A DNA stretch of 5,397 bases from Candidatus Parcubacteria bacterium (GTDB lineage: Bacteria > Patescibacteriota > Patescibacteriia > UBA1558 > GWA2-36-10): assembly GCA_023246135.1 (NCBI GenBank), contig JAHFJB010000037.1, positions 1 to 5,397 on the forward strand, written 5' to 3'. The notes beneath the pieces are model-generated. The model was not told the origin of the DNA, did no database searches, and worked only from the letters and a program-made list of their open reading frames with translations. Position 1 is the stretch's first letter. Each line of letters opens with the position of its first letter. Shown here one piece after another: positions 1 to 5,397 of the stretch. Both the position numbers and the translations under genes were made by a program.

Positions 1-902
1 AAAGTCTTAGAAAAATTATCAGCCGCATCTTTTAAAATATCCGACAATTTCCTATTAGTAGCCGCTATTTTACGATCCTCTATTTTCTTGGCTGCCGCCT
101 GATAAGCTGCTGTCCACTGGCTAGTGTCCATATTCATAATAGACATACAAGTAGTCACTACATCGTCACTAACTATTGCTACTTTATCAATATAACCCTT
201 ACATTGAGACGCCGTCAGTTCCTCGACTTTGACTGCCTCTAATTTTTTATTATTTAAAGTAGTACTTAATTTCAAAATATCACCTATATCACCAACGTTA
301 GACAAATACTCAAAGAATGAATCCGTACTAGTTGATCCTTTTTTAAGTTGTACCTTAATCAAATCATTTTGCACATTCTGATCAAATCGTTTCCAATTAT
401 TTTGAATCTGCTTCCAATTACATCCAGGCGTATTCTTAGGCGGCGCTTCAGCATCAACTAAGGCCAAAGTGGCAGTTAATTTAAATTGTAGAGAAGGATT
501 ACAAAGATTCAAGCCTAGATCTGCCCAATCAGCTGATTTAGTGAGTTTCCCTAAAAATTCTCCAACCGCAGCTTCTTGAGATTTTTGCAAAGTCTTTTGA
601 ATGGATTTTACTCTAAACAAAGGCTTGCCGCCTGGTCCACCAGAAGTCAGTTGAGTAGCTACTTCATAGGCCATGGTGTTCATGTACATCTCAACGGTTT
701 GATTGGCTAATTCAGCGCCAACAGTGCCCTGGACAACATCATAAACCTTTTCTACTTTATCCCAAACCCACTTGAGACTAGCCGTGACATCTTGAGCCAC
801 TGTCACCACCCATTGAGCGTGAGCTGGTTGAGGTGCTAAGAGACCACTCAAAGCAAAAATTAGGGTAAAAAGGCTAATGACAATTTTGTTATGAATCTTC
901 AT
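1..902 (-). CDS. Exported protein of unknown function, 3' end beyond the window
   Basis: This frame is open from an ATG at 902 to the left edge, giving 300 complete codons with no stop, so the C-terminus is missing. Residues 1-29 form a typical Sec signal peptide: basic start (MKIHNK), hydrophobic core at about 7-22, and an AHA cleavage site before Gln30. The mature part has a mainly helical look and no obvious further membrane helix in the visible portion. A Gly-rich 'SGGPGGKPLF' segment lies at 87-96. Four cysteines (134, 161, 234, 252) are all in the exported part and could form disulfides. Cys134 sits in 'LCNPS' and Cys161 in 'GCNW'. I recall similar proteins from Patescibacteria genomes, sometimes large and with later membrane segments, but I cannot name a family or function. 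It starts 37 bases after the upstream membrane-protein gene and is probably co-transcribed with it. No good Shine-Dalgarno precedes the ATG; only a GGA very close to it is seen. The signal peptide supports this start. Confidence 0.85.
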   Translation of the reverse strand, partial: MKIHNKIVISLFTLIFALSGLLAPQPAHAQWVVTVAQDVTASLKWVWDKVEKVYDVVQGTVGAELANQTVEMYMNTMAYEVATQLTSGGPGGKPLFRVKSIQKTLQKSQEAAVGEFLGKLTKSADWADLGLNLCNPSLQFKLTATLALVDAEAPPKNTPGCNWKQIQNNWKRFDQNVQNDLIKVQLKKGSTSTDSFFEYLSNVGDIGDILKLSTTLNNKKLEAVKVEELTASQCKGYIDKVAIVSDDVVTTCMSIMNMDTSQWTAAYQAAAKKIEDRKIAATNRKLSDILKDAADNFSKT

Positions 903-939
903 ATCCAATTTTAATTTTATTTATATGAAATTTAGGAAA

Positions 940-1728
940 TTATTTTTCGGAAATTAACTTGTCCCTAATCTTTAATAAAACATCATCACTCAAACTCTTT
1001 ATCTCTGATTCATTGGCTCCGGGCTGAACCAACAAAAAGGTCCGTATCTCCCCTGGTGTAGAGGTGGCGCTCCACCTGCTGTCAGGCACTAATTGGCTTT
1101 CTTCAAAAATTCTAAAAATCGCCAAAAGATCATCGTCGGTCAAAACAGCTAAATCTTCCTTGGGCATGCCATTGTCAGCCAAAAATTTACGAAACTCAGC
1201 CACAGCCGCTTGCTGTACTGTCAAATTTGGGTCAAGACTTATGTCTTGTATCAAATCGGAAAATTTGGTCTGGGGAGTAATTAATTTTAAGAGATTACAA
1301 GATTGCCCTTCTGGACAAACCGGATCAGTACCATTATTGACTTCTTGATAATCCGTCAAATTGTCACTATCAGTATCCTCCAAAAAAATACTAGTATTAT
1401 ACTGATAAATTTCTTGATAATCATTAAGTCCATCATGATCAGTGTCTTTCTGCTTTAAGGCATCAATATCTTCTATTTGGTTATCATTGGTATCAACTTC
1501 TTTGGCTAACCAATCGGGAATTTTTATTTCAAGCGGACCAACTATATTTCTATATAATTGATAACCGGAAATACCAATAATACCTAAGCTTAAAATTAAA
1601 AGAAGCCAGACACTCTTTGGTGACTTTCTTCTCTTGAAAGGATCTCGATTTAGGTAGGCGGCAGTATTAAAATTGGTCTCAGTTTCACCGCTATCTACAC
1701 TCTGATTTTGGTATGGTTCTTGAGCCAT
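940..1728 (-). CDS. Single-pass membrane protein with thrombospondin type 3-like calcium repeats
   Basis: The 262-residue product has a hydrophilic N-terminal tail (1-38) ending in a basic cluster (KRRKSPK, 32-38), then one hydrophobic helix at about 39-58. By the positive-inside rule the remaining 200 or so residues should be outside the membrane. Residues 79-129 carry three acidic loops of the DxDxDGLxDxxE type (starts 79, 95 and 118), which resemble thrombospondin type 3 repeats and should bind calcium. Cys138 and Cys144 follow and may form a disulfide. The region 179-255 contains two related helical units about 50 residues apart. There is no enzymatic motif, so a structural, adhesive or scaffold role at the cell surface is the most that can be inferred. 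The start is supported by a promoter about 24 bases upstream (extended -10). It has no Shine-Dalgarno and a predicted leader of under 20 bases. It is likely the first gene of an operon with the exported protein downstream. Confidence 0.9.
   Translation of the reverse strand: MAQEPYQNQSVDSGETETNFNTAAYLNRDPFKRRKSPKSVWLLLILSLGIIGISGYQLYRNIVGPLEIKIPDWLAKEVDTNDNQIEDIDALKQKDTDHDGLNDYQEIYQYNTSIFLEDTDSDNLTDYQEVNNGTDPVCPEGQSCNLLKLITPQTKFSDLIQDISLDPNLTVQQAAVAEFRKFLADNGMPKEDLAVLTDDDLLAIFRIFEESQLVPDSRWSATSTPGEIRTFLLVQPGANESEIKSLSDDVLLKIRDKLISEK
964..1194 (-). repeat. Tandem duplicated helical module in the C-terminal part of the membrane protein
   Basis: Residues 179-206 align with 228-255 at an offset of 49-50 residues, with one single-residue gap. 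Matching positions include R180/R229, F182/F231, L183/L232, G187/G237, L196/L246, D198/D248, D199/D249, L201/L251, L202/L252 and I204/I254. Each unit reads as a helix starting [FI]RxFL, a Gly turn, then a second helix beginning L[TS]DDxLL. I read this as an internal duplication of a two-helix unit. The alignment was made by eye. Confidence 0.6.
1342..1494 (-). repeat. Three calcium-loop repeats (thrombospondin type 3-like) inside the membrane protein
   Basis: These bases encode residues 79-129. The loops are DTNDNQIEDIDA (79-90), DTDHDGLNDYQE (95-106) and DTDSDNLTDYQE (118-129). The second and third are 23 residues apart and share the acidic positions D1, D3, D5, D9 and E12. The first is shorter-spaced and diverged. 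The duplication is still partly visible in DNA: the 12-base string ttcttgataatc occurs at 1342-1353 and again at 1411-1422, 69 bases apart. Confidence 0.85.
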
Positions 1729-1751
1729 TAAAATTAATCAAGTTTAGCTAT

Positions 1752-1780
1752 ATTATAACATAAGTTTTCAAAATAACCAA
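1752..1780 (-). promoter_or_regulatory. Sigma-70-type promoter with extended -10 for the two exported-protein genes
   Basis: Read on the minus strand, a perfect TATAAT lies at 1757-1752 and is preceded by TG at 1760-1759, which makes an extended -10 (TGTTATAAT). A TTGGTT at 1780-1775 sits 17 bases upstream of the -10, the ideal spacing; it keeps the key TTG of the -35 consensus. Transcription would begin near 1745, leaving a leader of only about 17 bases before the ATG at 1728. The -35 box shares two bases with the T-tract of the preceding terminator. No operator repeat is obvious around it. Confidence 0.75.
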
Positions 1781-1810
1781 AAAATAATTGACCAAAGATG
1801 TGGCCAATTA
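1779..1810 (-). terminator. Intrinsic terminator ending the leuS-tsaC-MFS-rsmA operon
   Basis: On the minus strand the arm TAATTGGCC (1810-1802) pairs with GGTCAATTA (1793-1785) over 9 bp, including one G-U pair, around the 8-base loop ACATCTTT. Six T residues (1784-1779) follow at once. The stem has only moderate GC content, but the hairpin plus T-tract is the standard Rho-independent form. It lies 35 bases after the rsmA stop codon. Confidence 0.85.
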
Positions 1811-1845
1811 ATAGGGCCTAACTATTTAAGTAAAGACTGATGAAA

Positions 1846-2682
1846 TTATAACAAGATTTTGGCTAATTTTAGCCAATTTTCTCGACTCAATTTCTCTGCT
1901 CTGATATTTAAATCAAGACCAATTTCACTAAAGGCACTGGCCAATTTGGCGCGGTCAAGATTGGGGTCAGTCAGTAAATTATTAAAAAGTTTTTTTCGCT
2001 TATGGGCAAAGCCACGTTTGATGAGCTGCCAGGTCTTTTTTTCGTCAACTTGATAGCGCCAATCATGAATATCGTAGATGCTGACAATGGCCGAATCAAC
2101 TTGGGGTTCAGGATAAAAATTATTTTTGGGAACTAGGCTAACTATTTCACTCTTAGCATAGAAATTAACCGACAAAGATAATAGACTCTCTTTTTTGTCC
2201 TTAACTATAATCCTTTCAGCCACCTCTCTCTGCAACATTAACACCATTGTTTCCGGTTTACTCTTAAAAAAAATAAATTTTTGTATAAACTTGCCTGTTA
2301 AGTAATAAGGAATGTTAGCAACTATCTTATAATTTTGTGTTTTATTTTTTTTCAAAATTTCTTGCCAGGCATCCTCAGACAATGACAAGATGTCCTGCCA
2401 TATTATTTCCAAATTTCCAGACACACTCGCTAATTTATTTAGCGGCTGGGCAAAATTTTCATCCACTTCAAAAGCGACAACTCGACCAGCCTCCCCTACC
2501 AACCTCTGAGTCAGGGCTCCTAATCCCGGACCAACTTCCATCACCAAATCTTGCTCAGTCAAATGAGAAGTCGCCAGAATATCATCTAAGACTTCCTCGC
2601 TGACCAAAAAATTCTGACCCCTGATTTTGTTAGGAGTCAGATTATACGTCTTTAATAAAAATTTTAACTCATCAAAATTCAT
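1846..2682 (-). CDS. rsmA: 16S rRNA (adenine-N6,N6)-dimethyltransferase RsmA/KsgA
   Basis: This SAM-dependent enzyme places two methyl groups on each of two adjacent adenines in the 3' terminal helix of 16S rRNA (A1518 and A1519 in E. coli), a late step in 30S subunit assembly. The 278 residues match the usual family length. Family signatures appear in order: RGQNFL at 21-26, the SAM-binding loop EVGPGLGALT at 49-58, acidic E72 after strand 2, D97 in QDIL, the catalytic NIPYYLT at 123-129, LQREVA at 150-155, and FYPEPQVDSAIV at 189-200. The small C-terminal helical domain includes FAHKRKKLFNNL (225-236) and RAEKLS (261-266). All expected active-site residues are present, so it should be functional. 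It starts 12 bases after the MFS gene and is the last gene before the terminator. No Shine-Dalgarno at normal spacing is seen, so translation may depend on coupling with the gene before it. Confidence 0.97.
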   Translation of the reverse strand: MNFDELKFLLKTYNLTPNKIRGQNFLVSEEVLDDILATSHLTEQDLVMEVGPGLGALTQRLVGEAGRVVAFEVDENFAQPLNKLASVSGNLEIIWQDILSLSEDAWQEILKKNKTQNYKIVANIPYYLTGKFIQKFIFFKSKPETMVLMLQREVAERIIVKDKKESLLSLSVNFYAKSEIVSLVPKNNFYPEPQVDSAIVSIYDIHDWRYQVDEKKTWQLIKRGFAHKRKKLFNNLLTDPNLDRAKLASAFSEIGLDLNIRAEKLSRENWLKLAKILL

Positions 2683-2694
2683 CCCGTTATAAAT

Positions 2695-3873
2695 TTATAG
2701 CAACATGTAAAGCAGGGTCATGGCCCCAGCCAAAATAAAAGTAATCTTAAAAGCAAGTAATTGTTCGGTAATAACAAACAACAATAAATAAATACAAATC
2801 AAGGCCACTAGCTTGCCAACCGCTAAGCTCATCTCAAAAAATACAACCTGGGACATGATATGCTGGCGATTATCATCACCACCCGCATCTTTAGCTTTTT
2901 CATAGGTGATGGCTGTCAGCGGCACAGCCACTACGTTCTTGCCAACCTTAGATAGAGTATCAACAAAGAAAATACCAGAAGCATTGGTAACAAAAATCCG
3001 CAAAAACCAAGATAATGAATAAATAACACTGCCTAGCGATAGAATTGAATGCTTGTTACTTTTATCAGTCAATTTGCCAATATACAAAGTAATAATTGTG
3101 GTTACCAGAGTAGCTAGGGTAACTACTAGACCCATATTAAAAACATCATTGATAATAACCGATATAAAAATCGGCCAAATTACCAAAACTACCAATTCTT
3201 CGCCAAAGCCAGTATAAGCCAAAAAAGACTGCCTATTGGCTCGGCTGAAAAGACTCTTATAACAATGCCTATAGGAAAAACCACTGGGCTTGAAATTTTC
3301 TTTAGTAATTAAAGTAAAAATATTAGAAGACAAAAACAAAATTGAAGCCATGGTAAACAAGGCGCCATAACCCCACTCTTTGATTATGAAACCCGCCAAA
3401 GCCGGCCCAATAATATAAACCAAGAAAGTAGCGGCATTGATAGCACTGACTTCTCTACCCTCTTCGGCTTTACCAGAAAATCTAGCAAAATCAGCATGAT
3501 AGGCTGGCCAATAAAAAGTCTTTTGCACAGCAAAAATCACTGGTGCTATATAAAAAAGGATTGGGTAGCTGACAATAAAAAATAAACCAACATAATAAGC
3601 TATAAACAATACCGTGCCAAAAAAAATACCCAGCTCATAACCCTTGGTTTTGGCAAAACGAGCGCCCAGCGGTATTAAGAACAAATAGAGAACATAGGTA
3701 ATCAGATAAAAAATCATAATGCGCTGGAGTGAATAGCCGATCTTATAAAGATATATCGGTTCAAAAAACATTACCATGGCCAAAGCAAAATTGACCAAAG
3801 TGGTGGAAATAAATAATTCACGCACTTGACGCTTCATATTTTCCGGTAGAAGATCCCTAATCAGATGCATCAT
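2695..3873 (-). CDS. Major facilitator superfamily (MFS) transporter, substrate unknown
   Basis: The 392-residue, highly hydrophobic product has about 12 predicted transmembrane helices, roughly at 22-43, 51-70, 79-100, 103-120, 145-165, 171-190, 222-241, 246-265, 277-295, 299-320, 345-368 and 372-392. A longer polar stretch at 191-220 separates the two six-helix halves, as in MFS proteins. The MFS loop signature GxLxDxxxxK is clear between helices 8 and 9 (GKLTDKSNK, 266-274); the matching loop after helix 2 (GARFAKTKG, 70-78) is degenerate. Acidic residues near or within helices 1 (E38) and 7 (E225, E226) could take part in proton coupling, which is inference. Nothing identifies the cargo. 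The start has two Met codons in a row (3873 and 3870); either may be used. It lies 9 bases after tsaC and 12 before rsmA, so it is co-transcribed with translation genes without an obvious functional link. Confidence 0.88.
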   Translation of the reverse strand: MMHLIRDLLPENMKRQVRELFISTTLVNFALAMVMFFEPIYLYKIGYSLQRIMIFYLITYVLYLFLIPLGARFAKTKGYELGIFFGTVLFIAYYVGLFFIVSYPILFYIAPVIFAVQKTFYWPAYHADFARFSGKAEEGREVSAINAATFLVYIIGPALAGFIIKEWGYGALFTMASILFLSSNIFTLITKENFKPSGFSYRHCYKSLFSRANRQSFLAYTGFGEELVVLVIWPIFISVIINDVFNMGLVVTLATLVTTIITLYIGKLTDKSNKHSILSLGSVIYSLSWFLRIFVTNASGIFFVDTLSKVGKNVVAVPLTAITYEKAKDAGGDDNRQHIMSQVVFFEMSLAVGKLVALICIYLLLFVITEQLLAFKITFILAGAMTLLYMLL

Positions 3874-3882
3874 AACTATTTG

Positions 3883-4491
3883 CTACAACTCTATTTTTAA
3901 ATCACCTTGGCGAAGTATTTCTATTTTATCACCCTCTATCTTAACAATAGTTGATGGTAAGTGCGCTTGCAAAACACCAGCATCTATCAATAAGTCTGGC
4001 TTGAATGCGGCCTTAGAAAATTGTTCTTTAATTTTGGCAGGATCATAAGAATCGCCAGTCTCAGATAAGTTGGCTGAAGTAGAAATTATTGGCTTGCCAA
4101 AAATACTCACTAGATCATTGGCGAAGGGATGGTTAGAAACGCGTAGCGCCAAATAATCATCACAGTGCCCGTTCCACTTACAATACTTAAAAGGCAGAAC
4201 TAGAGTGAGCGGACCTGGCCAATGAGCCAAAGCCAGACGCTTGGCTTTGTCAGAAAAATTAACAATTGATGAAGCGCTAACTATATCTGGCACAATGACT
4301 GGCAAGGGCTTAGTGCGATCACGTTTCTTGATTTTGTATATTTTATCGACTGCTTCTTGATTATAAAAATCTACACCCAGACCATAAGAAGTCTCGGTTG
4401 GATATATAACCGCCCCACCAGCGCGCAAAACCTCCAAGGCCTGCTGGAGCACCATAACTCTATTAGTTTTGGTGAGTTTTATTTCTTTCAT
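3883..4491 (-). CDS. tsaC: L-threonylcarbamoyladenylate synthase TsaC (YrdC/Sua5 family)
   Basis: The enzyme makes threonylcarbamoyl-AMP from threonine, bicarbonate and ATP, the first step of t6A formation at position 37 of tRNAs reading ANN codons; TsaD, with TsaB and TsaE, transfers the group and is not encoded here. The 202 residues correspond to the short single-domain form, lacking the extra C-terminal Sua5 domain. YrdC signatures are PTETSYGLG (31-39), KKRDRTKPLP (55-64), HWPGPLT (90-96), LALRVSNHP (114-122), STSAN (137-141), PSTIVKI (179-185) and the terminal ILRQG (192-196). All key nucleotide- and threonine-binding segments look intact. A slightly unusual stretch at 101-113 carries two cysteines (104 and 110). 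The gene starts 17 bases after the leuS stop. No Shine-Dalgarno is visible; a six-codon mini-frame from 4508 ends overlapping its ATG. Confidence 0.96.
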   Translation of the reverse strand: MKEIKLTKTNRVMVLQQALEVLRAGGAVIYPTETSYGLGVDFYNQEAVDKIYKIKKRDRTKPLPVIVPDIVSASSIVNFSDKAKRLALAHWPGPLTLVLPFKYCKWNGHCDDYLALRVSNHPFANDLVSIFGKPIISTSANLSETGDSYDPAKIKEQFSKAAFKPDLLIDAGVLQAHLPSTIVKIEGDKIEILRQGDLKIEL

Positions 4492-4508
4492 GAGATATTT
4501 TTAACCAT

Positions 4509-5397
4509 TTATTCAAGCACAATGCTTACAATTTTATTCTTAATATGCAGAAATTTTTTGACCCTACCTACACCAATAGCTGTCTTGACTTTATCACGAG
4601 ACAAAACCATAGCCTCTACTTCGGTACTCGGGTTCGTATCATAGGCTAGCTCTATCTGATCCCTAATTTTGCCATTAATCTGTATGGGTAGGTTAATGAG
4701 TTCATCTTTGGCTAAAGTCTTGTCATAAGTTGGCCAAGTGGCCCCAGTTAAATCATTCTTGTGACCTAGTCTCTGCCACAACTCTTCACTGATGTGTGGG
4801 GCAAAAGGCGACAAAAGTAAAACCAAATTTTCCACATATTCTTGAGAGACTCTTGGTAATTTTTCCAGCTGATTAGTGAGTATCATTAATTGTGATACGG
4901 CTGTATTAAAACGCATAGCGCTGATATCATCGCTTACTTTCTTGATAGTTTTGTGCATTAAACTAATAGTAGCCTTATCAGTATTTTTCTCTGAAGTTAC
5001 TTTGTCAGCCAAATGCCAAACCCGATTAAGGAAACGATAGATACCAATTACACCCTTATCATCCCAAGCCACGGTCTGATCAAATGGCCCCATAAACATT
5101 ATGTATAAGCGCAGAGAATCAGCTCCATATTCTTTAATATAGTCATCAGGGTTAACCACATTGCCTTTGGATTTGGACATCTTGATATTGCCACGACCCA
5201 AGATCATGCCCTGAGCAGTACGCTTTCTGTATGGCTCATCGCCGATATCTTTATGCTTGGGCACAACGCCGATGTCTGCCAAAAATTTGTAAATAAAACG
5301 CGAATACAAAAGATGCAAAGTAGCGTGTTCCATGCCGCCATTGTACCAGTCAACCGGCAACCAATATTTTAATTTTTTGGGATCAGCTAACTCCTTT
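4509..5397 (-). CDS. leuS: Leucyl-tRNA synthetase, C-terminal part (5' end beyond the window)
   Basis: This class Ia synthetase attaches leucine to tRNA-Leu using ATP. The frame is open to the right edge and gives the last 295 residues of a protein that is normally above 800. The first visible residues include the catalytic-domain segment YWLPVDWYNGGMEHA (11-25), typical of bacterial LeuRS, then LHLLYSRF. The KMSKS loop is exact (residues 72-76 of the fragment, bases 5183-5169) and is followed by GNVVNPDDYIKEYGADSLR, the usual LeuRS continuation. The helical anticodon-binding domain follows, with SPFAPHISEELW near its end, and then the small C-terminal domain with LPIQINGKIRDQIELA and a final KIVSIVLE. 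The HIGH motif, editing domain and true start lie outside the window. A TTG at 5360 is an internal leucine codon, not a start. The gene heads the visible operon. Confidence 0.97.
   Translation of the reverse strand, partial: KELADPKKLKYWLPVDWYNGGMEHATLHLLYSRFIYKFLADIGVVPKHKDIGDEPYRKRTAQGMILGRGNIKMSKSKGNVVNPDDYIKEYGADSLRLYIMFMGPFDQTVAWDDKGVIGIYRFLNRVWHLADKVTSEKNTDKATISLMHKTIKKVSDDISAMRFNTAVSQLMILTNQLEKLPRVSQEYVENLVLLLSPFAPHISEELWQRLGHKNDLTGATWPTYDKTLAKDELINLPIQINGKIRDQIELAYDTNPSTEVEAMVLSRDKVKTAIGVGRVKKFLHIKNKIVSIVLE

Noticed and set aside
1064..1348. Plus-strand open frame of 94 codons opposite the membrane-protein gene
   Set aside because: It lies wholly within a well-supported minus-strand gene, has no recognisable domain, and no promoter was noticed for it.
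1342..1494. Calcium loops as a dockerin domain
   Set aside because: The DxDxDGLxDxxE pattern with three loops fits thrombospondin type 3-like repeats better; the paired 22-residue loop-helix units of dockerins and any cohesin partner are not seen.
1785..1825. Possible attenuator or riboswitch: a GGCC-GGCC pairing (about 1802-1818) that would compete with the terminator stem
   Set aside because: The alternative stem is only 4 bp against 9 bp for the terminator, and the site lies after the last gene of the operon, where antitermination control is not needed to explain the layout.
1859..2603. Two plus-strand open frames (1859-2053 and 2337-2603) opposite rsmA
   Set aside because: Both are antisense to a gene with every family motif intact, and their translations show no plausible protein features.
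4357..4644. Plus-strand open frame of 95 codons across the tsaC-leuS junction
   Set aside because: It is antisense to two firmly identified genes and has no support of its own.
5358..5360. TTG at 5360 as the start of a 283-residue protein
   Set aside because: The frame continues upstream to the window edge and the extra codons (ending KYW before LPVDWY) match leucyl-tRNA synthetase, so this is an internal leucine codon.

Overview
All six genes in this window lie on the minus strand, so transcription runs from high to low coordinates. The sequence is AT-rich and tightly packed, and the only real non-coding gap is 117 bases (1729-1845). There are no RNA genes, insertion sequences or CRISPR repeats. 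The best guess for the organism is an uncultured bacterium of the Candidate Phyla Radiation (Patescibacteria). The reasons are the compact layout, the mix of core translation genes with poorly characterised exported proteins, and the style of the two envelope proteins: a thrombospondin type 3-like calcium repeat behind a single membrane anchor, and a secreted protein with a conserved-looking 'SGGxGxKPLF' segment. This placement is inference, since no 16S rRNA or other decisive marker is present. No reading frame needs TGA as a sense codon, so the standard bacterial code fits.

Region 1846-5397 looks like one operon in the order leuS (3' part) - tsaC - MFS transporter - rsmA/ksgA, with gaps of only 17, 9 and 12 bases. 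Three of these genes support translation. Leucyl-tRNA synthetase charges tRNA-Leu. TsaC starts the t6A modification of ANN-decoding tRNAs. RsmA dimethylates two adenines near the 3' end of 16S rRNA. The fourth gene encodes a 12-helix major facilitator protein of unknown substrate.

Region 1729-1845 is a compact transcription boundary. A strong intrinsic terminator (9 bp stem plus T6) closes the rsmA operon. Its T-tract runs directly into the -35 element of a promoter with an extended -10 box, which should drive the next two genes.

Region 1-1728 holds those two genes. The first is a 262-residue single-pass membrane protein with calcium-loop repeats and a duplicated C-terminal helical module. 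The second, 37 bases downstream, is a secreted protein with a clear signal peptide that runs off the left edge. Both should act outside the cytoplasmic membrane and are the least explained part of the window.
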